A stretch of 9,933 nucleotides of DNA from a bacterium (GTDB lineage: Bacteria; UBP15; UBA6099; DSWB01), in contig JAGUYV010000128.1 in NCBI GenBank assembly GCA_020061125.1, positions 1 through 9,933 of the forward strand, in the 5' to 3' direction. The notes below the pieces were generated by a model, which did no database searches, was not told the origin of the DNA, and saw nothing but the letters and a program-made list of their open reading frames with translations. Numbering within the stretch: position 1 is the first letter of the stretch; every line of letters starts with the position of its first letter. Shown here piece after piece: positions 6,384 to 9,933 of the stretch. A program made the translations under genes and the position numbers.

Positions 6384-6726
6384 CCTTCCGCCTCCTCTGG
6401 ACGGCGTTTCCACAGCCCTGTATCTGGGCCTGATTGCGATCTCCACGCTTGTGAATCTGGCAGGGGTTCTGGTGGCGCTGGACGCGCGTGACCGGGGCAT
6501 GAACAAATTCACGGCGGTGATCTGGTATTTCGCAGTCATCGCCCTTTTCGGCCTTCCCGCGGTTCTGTATCTGTTTTTAAGAAAACCCCAGGCCTCCGCA
6601 GGTTCGCGCGGACAGAACGCAGCGGCCGATTCGCAGCCCGCGATCCCACAGCGCTATTGTCCCTATTGCGGACAGGCGCAAGAGCCGGATTCCAAAATCT
6701 GCCCGGCGTGCCGCAAGCTGCTCTGA
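6376..6726 (+). CDS. Small two-span membrane protein with C-terminal zinc ribbon
   Basis: Unrecognised 116-residue protein. Two hydrophobic segments (about 13-35 and 46-68) are separated by a short charged loop (DARDRGMNK). A low-complexity Ala/Gln/Ser linker (72-92) follows, then a zinc ribbon YCPYCGQAQEPDSKICPACRKLL: CxxC at 95/98 and CxxC at 109/112. Such zinc-ribbon tails are common on small bacterial membrane proteins of unknown function; zinc binding is inferred from the four cysteines. The ATG lies inside the end of argB (8-base overlap), with an AAGGGAG stretch about 11 bases upstream, so the two are translated together. The hairpin topology probably leaves the ribbon in the cytosol. 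fabG follows after 13 bases. Nothing ties it directly to arginine or fatty-acid synthesis. Confidence 0.8.
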   Translation: MGNLPPPLDGVSTALYLGLIAISTLVNLAGVLVALDARDRGMNKFTAVIWYFAVIALFGLPAVLYLFLRKPQASAGSRGQNAAADSQPAIPQRYCPYCGQAQEPDSKICPACRKLL

Positions 6727-6739
6727 AAGGATTTCACCC

Positions 6740-7483
6740 ATGACATTTCAGGACAAAACCGTTGTTGTGACCGGCGCCGGACGCGGCATCGGCAAGGCCA
6801 TCGCGCTCGCGTTCGCGCGTCAGGGCGCGAATCTGGCCATCAATGCGCTCCACCAGGAAACCGCGAGCGCCGCCGCCGGCGAGATCCAGGCCATCGGCGC
6901 ACAGGCGCAATGGGCCGCTCTCGATGTATCGGACGAGCAGGCCGTAACACAGTTCGCGGACCAGGTTTTTGAAAAATTCGGCGCGGTCCACATTCTGGTG
7001 AACAACGCGGGCATCACGCGCGACAATCTGTTTCTGCGCATGAAGACGGAGCAATGGGATGAGGCGCTGGCCGTGAACCTGCGGGGCGCGTTCCTTTTCA
7101 CGCGCATTTTCGCGCGGCGCATGATCCGGCAGAAAACCGGCGGGCGCATCATCAACATGGCGTCCGTGGCGGGCGAGGCCGGCAACCCCGGACAGGCCAA
7201 CTACAGTGCCGCCAAGGCCGGGGTCATCGCCATGACAAAATCCTGCGCGCGCGAATTCGGCCACTACGGAATCACCGTAAACGCGGTTGCGCCGGGATTG
7301 ATTGAAACGGACATGATCCGAAGCATGGAACAAGCGGCCGTGGATTATGTGCGCAAGAAGATCCCGGCGGGCCGGTTCGGCACGCCCGAAGAAGTGGCGG
7401 ATGCAGTTCTGTTTCTGGCGTCGGACTCCGCGTCATACATCAACGGCGCCGTACTGCGCGTGAACGGCGGGCTGCTCGTGTAA
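6740..7483 (+). CDS. fabG: 3-oxoacyl-ACP reductase (FabG, short-chain dehydrogenase)
   Basis: NADPH-dependent reduction of 3-oxoacyl-ACP to 3-hydroxyacyl-ACP in the fatty-acid elongation cycle. At 247 residues it is the normal FabG length. It has the cofactor loop TGAGRGIG (11-18), the family's DV near 62-63, NNAG (88-91) followed by the FabG-typical ITRDNLFLRM, and the catalytic tetrad Asn113, Ser142, Tyr155 and Lys159 (NYSAAKAG). The C-terminal PAGRFGTPEEVADAVLFLASD and a final VNGG are also typical. AAAGGA (6726-6731) lies eight bases before the ATG. It sits 13 bases after the zinc-ribbon gene and 35 before the SGNH hydrolase, in an apparent operon. No fabD, acpP or fabF is adjacent, so it may be a second FabG copy serving polyhydroxyalkanoate, quinone or lipid modification rather than the main cycle. 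The enzyme class is secure; the pathway is less so. Confidence 0.9.
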   Translation: MTFQDKTVVVTGAGRGIGKAIALAFARQGANLAINALHQETASAAAGEIQAIGAQAQWAALDVSDEQAVTQFADQVFEKFGAVHILVNNAGITRDNLFLRMKTEQWDEALAVNLRGAFLFTRIFARRMIRQKTGGRIINMASVAGEAGNPGQANYSAAKAGVIAMTKSCAREFGHYGITVNAVAPGLIETDMIRSMEQAAVDYVRKKIPAGRFGTPEEVADAVLFLASDSASYINGAVLRVNGGLLV

Positions 7484-7518
7484 TCTCCTGTGGCCAAGAC
7501 GGAATTTCCCGCGGGTGC

Positions 7519-8571
7519 ATGATGCCCTTTGCCCGAATCCTTAAACAGCTCCTTTTCTCCCTGGCCGCAGCCATGCTTGTGCTGGGAATGGCCGAGGGCG
7601 TTCTGCGACTGGCACGGTTCCGCTATCTGCCCGCCGATTCGCCCATCGTGGTCATGGAGGATTTCGGCCGCGCGCAATACCGGGACCTGTACCGTTTCGA
7701 CCCGGACACGCTCTGGTCCCTCAAACCCGGGGCGGTTTACGAGCACAAAGGCGGCGAGCGCATCAACAGCCTGGGATTCAGGGGACCGGAAATCGCGTCA
7801 AAGAAACCGGACGGCGTGTATCGCGTGGTCTGTCTCGGGGATTCGTCAACTTTCGGATTCGGAGTGCCTCTGGATGGCACATGGCCCGCGCAGTTGCAGA
7901 AATATCTGGCATACCGCATGCAGGACCGGACTGTGGAGGTCATCAACGCGGGCGTGGTTGGCTACACCAGCACGCAGGCGTTGTCGCATTTCAAACGGGA
8001 CGCCCTGCCCCTGTCTCCGGATGCGGTTATTCTCATGCTCGGCGCCGTGAACGAGAGTTTCGAAATGAATCACACGGACGCGCAACGCATCGGGCGCGCG
8101 CGCCGCGCCGCGGCGCAAGAATCGCGGTTGCGAGACACCATCCTCGAATTGCGCCTGTCCCAGTTGCTGCTCAAGGCAATGCACGCCGCGGCGCAAAGGG
8201 GCCGCGCACGGCTTACGCCCCGCACCCCGCCGCCCCAATTCAAAAAAGACCTCGACGAATTCGCGGCTCTGGCGCGGAAACACGGCTTCCTGCTCGTGGT
8301 TGCGGATCCGCACAGAAAAATATCCGTGGAACGGGACAGGCCTCTGCTTCTGGAATATTCGCGCATTCTCAAAGACTTCTCTCAAAAGAACAAATTGCCG
8401 TTTGTTGATGTCAGAACCCGGTTTCAAAAGGAAACTGATCAGAACATCCTGTTCCGCGACGACTACCATCCCCGCCCCGCGGGACACAACCTCATCGCCC
8501 AGATGGTGACTTATCCGGTGTTTCGCCACGAAGCCGCGCGCGCAGGCGCTCCGGCTCTGCCTTCCCGATAA
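7519..8571 (+). CDS. SGNH/GDSL-family hydrolase, membrane-anchored or exported
   Basis: A 350-residue esterase-like protein of the SGNH fold, which cleaves or transfers acyl esters, often on cell-surface glycans. Residues 1-28 form a hydrophobic N-terminal signal or anchor (LLFSLAAAMLVLGMAEGVLR) with a positive start, so the enzyme probably faces the periplasm. Catalytic blocks: block I CLGDSSTFGFGV (105-116) with nucleophile Ser109; block II INAGVVGYTS (142-151) giving the oxyanion Gly; block III LMLGAVNES (172-180), where GxVNE replaces the usual GxND but Asn178 is kept; block V RDDYHPRPAGHNLIA (313-327) with Asp314 and His317. RINSLGFRGPE (81-91) before block I is typical of this subgroup. 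Two consecutive ATGs begin it; the ribosome-binding text is weak. It ends the argB-fabG unit, just before a strong terminator. Substrate unknown; a polysaccharide O-acetyl group is plausible given the nearby glycosyltransferases. Confidence 0.85.
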   Translation: MMPFARILKQLLFSLAAAMLVLGMAEGVLRLARFRYLPADSPIVVMEDFGRAQYRDLYRFDPDTLWSLKPGAVYEHKGGERINSLGFRGPEIASKKPDGVYRVVCLGDSSTFGFGVPLDGTWPAQLQKYLAYRMQDRTVEVINAGVVGYTSTQALSHFKRDALPLSPDAVILMLGAVNESFEMNHTDAQRIGRARRAAAQESRLRDTILELRLSQLLLKAMHAAAQRGRARLTPRTPPPQFKKDLDEFAALARKHGFLLVVADPHRKISVERDRPLLLEYSRILKDFSQKNKLPFVDVRTRFQKETDQNILFRDDYHPRPAGHNLIAQMVTYPVFRHEAARAGAPALPSR

Positions 8572-8572
8572 T

Positions 8573-8602
8573 AAAAAACCCGGCTTGCGCCGGGTTGATT
8601 TT
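8573..8602. terminator. Bidirectional intrinsic terminator
   Basis: Perfect 8-bp stem AACCCGGC (8577-8584), loop TTGC, GCCGGGTT (8589-8596). An A-run (8573-8578) precedes it and GATTTT follows. It lies directly after the SGNH stop and 28 bases from the stop of the opposing thioredoxin-fold gene, so it can end both convergent transcripts. It is the clearest terminator in the window. Confidence 0.85.
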
Positions 8603-8629
8603 GCATTGTTGTTTATGCGCCAGTTCCGG

Positions 8630-9490
8630 TCATTTTTTGGTGCATGATGCAGGCTTGGGGTCCGGGATCAGACGGCAGACCTGCCCCTTGATGTTTGAAA
8701 ACGGGATCGCGCCCACAATATTGTTGCCGCAGTTGTAAACCGCGGTGGGCGAGGCGTAGGCCGCATATGTGGCGGAAAGTTTTATGTCCTCTTCGGCCAT
8801 GACCGCGGATTGTTCCTTGAAACATGCGTCCAGTTCCGCGGGTTTGACTCCGGCCTGTTCCGCGCAGTAACTCCAGTCTTTGGGCGCCTGGCGGTTGTTG
8901 AAAATTTCCGTGCCGAAGCATTCCGTGTATTTCAGCCACACCTTCTTGCCCCATTTTTCGCGCAGACAGATCATGCGGAGATTTTCGTCGGCTTCCTTCT
9001 GCCCGTGCATGGCGTTGAACTTTCCGTCCGGGGTCTTCTGCATAATGAAATAAGGCTCGTATTCCACGGAATCGCCCAGTTCGTTGACCATGGGAACCAG
9101 AGTGTCGGTGACATACTTGATGCCGTACGGGCAATAGGACATGATGAAGGCCTCGACCTTGACCTTGCCCTTCTGATTGCACTCCGGCTGCCCGTTTTTG
9201 GCCACCAGCGGCTTGCCCATTTTCAGGTTGGACACCAGTGCGAGAATATCTTCGCGCGCCCATTTGTCGGCCACCATGCGCTCGACCCATTTCATCACGC
9301 GCGTGCCCTCGGGACATACGGCGCCTGCGGCGTCCGCTTCAGACAGGTACATGTTGTTGTTGGGACACACATACATGTCCTTGACTTCATCAATAATGGA
9401 CTGTTTCTGCGAACCCGTGGGTTCCGCGCGCACGCTCGCCGTCACTACCAGGAGCGCGCATAAAATCATTGCCAGATTCCGGATTTTCAT
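8630..9490 (-). CDS. Secreted DsbA/thioredoxin-fold protein with CPYG active site
   Basis: 286 residues. A signal peptide (1-22, MKIRNLAMILCALLVVTASV with a cut after RA) sends it to the periplasm. Residues 110-275 resemble a thioredoxin/DsbA fold: a beta strand then FIMSYCPYGIKYV (115-127) with Cys120, an inserted helical region (about 160-235), then YASPTAVYN (245-253) with the expected cis-Pro248 loop. The second active-site Cys is Gly (CPYG), like GILT- and VKOR-associated thioredoxin proteins, so a mixed-disulfide or reductase role is more likely than a classical oxidase. The N-terminal segment (34-92) has two cysteines (42, 59) and a helical ERMVADKWAREDILALV reminiscent of CcmH-type thiol proteins, but only weakly. 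The mature chain has 11 cysteines. The ATG at 9490 follows AGAGG (9498-9502); the frame stays open upstream, but residues there are not signal-like. Partner and substrate unknown. Confidence 0.8.
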   Translation of the reverse strand: MKIRNLAMILCALLVVTASVRAEPTGSQKQSIIDEVKDMYVCPNNNMYLSEADAAGAVCPEGTRVMKWVERMVADKWAREDILALVSNLKMGKPLVAKNGQPECNQKGKVKVEAFIMSYCPYGIKYVTDTLVPMVNELGDSVEYEPYFIMQKTPDGKFNAMHGQKEADENLRMICLREKWGKKVWLKYTECFGTEIFNNRQAPKDWSYCAEQAGVKPAELDACFKEQSAVMAEEDIKLSATYAAYASPTAVYNCGNNIVGAIPFSNIKGQVCRLIPDPKPASCTKK

Positions 9491-9497
9491 TCCCGTT

Positions 9498-9523
9498 CCT
9501 CTCTTGCCGGATGCGGCTCCGGC
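9498..9523 (-). promoter_or_regulatory. Shine-Dalgarno and adjacent hairpin of the thioredoxin-fold gene
   Basis: AGAGG (9498-9502, minus) lies seven bases before the ATG at 9490. Immediately upstream of it in the mRNA, GCCGGA and TCCGGC (9506-9523) form a 6-bp stem with a 6-base loop. It could influence ribosome access; this may also be chance in GC-rich DNA. Confidence 0.5.
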
Positions 9524-9610
9524 CATGGATTTCCACACCTTTGAACACTGCCTTGATTTAATGATAATACGAATGCAAAATCTTTCATCTCCCGCCTGTT
9601 TACGGTTCCG

Positions 9611-9639
9611 ATTATAGCGGGGCGAAAAGCGCATGTCCA
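9611..9639 (-). promoter_or_regulatory. Strong sigma70-type promoter for the thioredoxin-fold gene
   Basis: TGGACA (9634-9639), exactly 17 bases, TATAAT (9611-9616) on the minus strand: five of six and six of six matches to consensus at the optimal spacing. The expected start near 9604 gives a leader of about 114 bases with a hairpin beside the ribosome-binding site. Confidence 0.8.
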
Positions 9640-9681
9640 CAAATGCAATACTTCCTTCCGGCGAATCCGGAGGCTGATTCA

Positions 9682-9711
9682 TTGACGCGCGCGGCTGCGC
9701 TCTGATAAGAT
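9682..9711 (+). promoter_or_regulatory. Candidate promoter for the FGGY kinase gene, with a dyad over the -10
   Basis: TTGACG (9682-9687), 18-base spacer, TAAGAT (9706-9711). The -35 matches five of six consensus bases and the -10 four. A dyad CTGAT (9702-9706) / ATCAG (9714-9718) overlaps the -10 and the start region, where a repressor site would work. It is back-to-back with the minus-strand promoter at 9611-9639. Confidence 0.55.
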
Positions 9712-9759
9712 TCATCAGCGGCGCAGTTCGCCCGATTTCCATGTCCAGGAGCGCTCCCC

Positions 9760-9933
9760 ATGCCGAGTTTTTTTCTTGGAATCCACCTTGGAACGCGCGG
9801 GTTGCGCGCAGTGATTGTGGACGAAATCGGACAAATGTGCGGCGCGGACGAACGCGGCTACGACACCGCGCGCCCGGCGGCCGGATTCGCGGAACAGGAC
9901 CCGGAACAGTGGACGCGCGCCGCAGGCCCGGCC
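9760..9933 (+). CDS. FGGY-family carbohydrate kinase (xylulokinase-like), 3' partial
   Basis: Only the first 58 residues are present and the frame is open to the window end. The text FFLGIHLGTRGLRAVIVDEIG (4-24) is the phosphate-1 loop of the actin-like ATPase fold in FGGY sugar kinases. GFAEQDPEQWTRAAG (42-56) is the matching xylulokinase-type EQDPEQW motif. Members phosphorylate pentuloses, glycerol or related polyols with ATP in the cytosol; 58 residues cannot choose among them. The ATG at 9760 has AGGAG (9747-9751) eight bases upstream and a promoter at 9682-9711. The odd point is His9 (codon CAC at 9784-9786) where the family normally has Asp (GIDLGT), a residue involved in Mg-ATP handling and catalysis. 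That raises the possibility of an inactive or repurposed homologue. Confidence 0.75.
   Translation, partial: MPSFFLGIHLGTRGLRAVIVDEIGQMCGADERGYDTARPAAGFAEQDPEQWTRAAGPA

Noticed and set aside
9491-9742. Upstream extension of the thioredoxin-fold gene to 9742
   Set aside because: It would bury the signal peptide and run through the TGGACA-TATAAT promoter; AGAGG supports the ATG at 9490.
1-9933. CRISPR arrays, tRNAs, transposases, toxin-antitoxin or phage-defence modules
   Set aside because: I found no direct repeat array, tRNA-like cloverleaf or characteristic protein motif. The lone XRE gene beside an unrecognised small gene does not make a toxin-antitoxin pair: the two are 315 bases apart with a hairpin and dyads between.

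Overview
The window is GC-rich, gene-dense bacterial chromosome from what looks like a Gram-negative cell. The reasons are a GT9 (heptosyltransferase-type) glycosyltransferase, a periplasm-type thioredoxin-fold protein with a signal peptide, and sigma70-like promoters. Nothing in it fixes the phylum. I see no rRNA, tRNA, CRISPR array, insertion sequence, prophage or recognisable defence system. It reads as ordinary chromosome with a few oddities rather than a clear new system.

Layout. Bases 2-3021 (+) hold two translationally coupled surface-polysaccharide genes: the 3' part of a multi-membrane-span GT39-like glycosyltransferase with a C-terminal TPR tail, then a GT9 glycosyltransferase, joined by an ATGA overlap. 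Facing them on the minus strand is a small XRE/Cro-type regulator (3042-3467). A 315-base spacer rich in inverted repeats lies upstream of it. Further up the minus strand are an unrecognised 102-residue basic protein (3783-4091) and a GT4-type glycosyltransferase (4176-5327), each with its own TATAAT promoter.

Bases 5422-8602 (+) look like one transcription unit: promoter, argB (acetylglutamate kinase), a small two-span membrane protein with a zinc ribbon that overlaps argB by 8 bases, fabG (3-oxoacyl-ACP reductase), an SGNH/GDSL hydrolase, and a strong hairpin terminator at 8573-8602. Convergent to it on the minus strand is a secreted DsbA/thioredoxin-fold protein with a CPYG active site (8630-9490). 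It has a very good promoter (TGGACA-N17-TATAAT). Back-to-back with that promoter is a plus-strand promoter for the 5' end of an FGGY-family sugar kinase that runs off the window (9760-9933).

Functionally the window mixes envelope glycan assembly (three glycosyltransferases and a possible acyl-ester hydrolase) with central biosynthesis (arginine, fatty acid) and envelope thiol chemistry. The items most worth a second look are the FGGY kinase with His where the metal-binding Asp of the phosphate-1 loop is expected, the shared CTATAATC promoter octamer on three minus-strand genes, the near-leaderless promoter of the GT4 gene, the structured leader of the XRE gene, and the single-Cys thioredoxin-fold protein.
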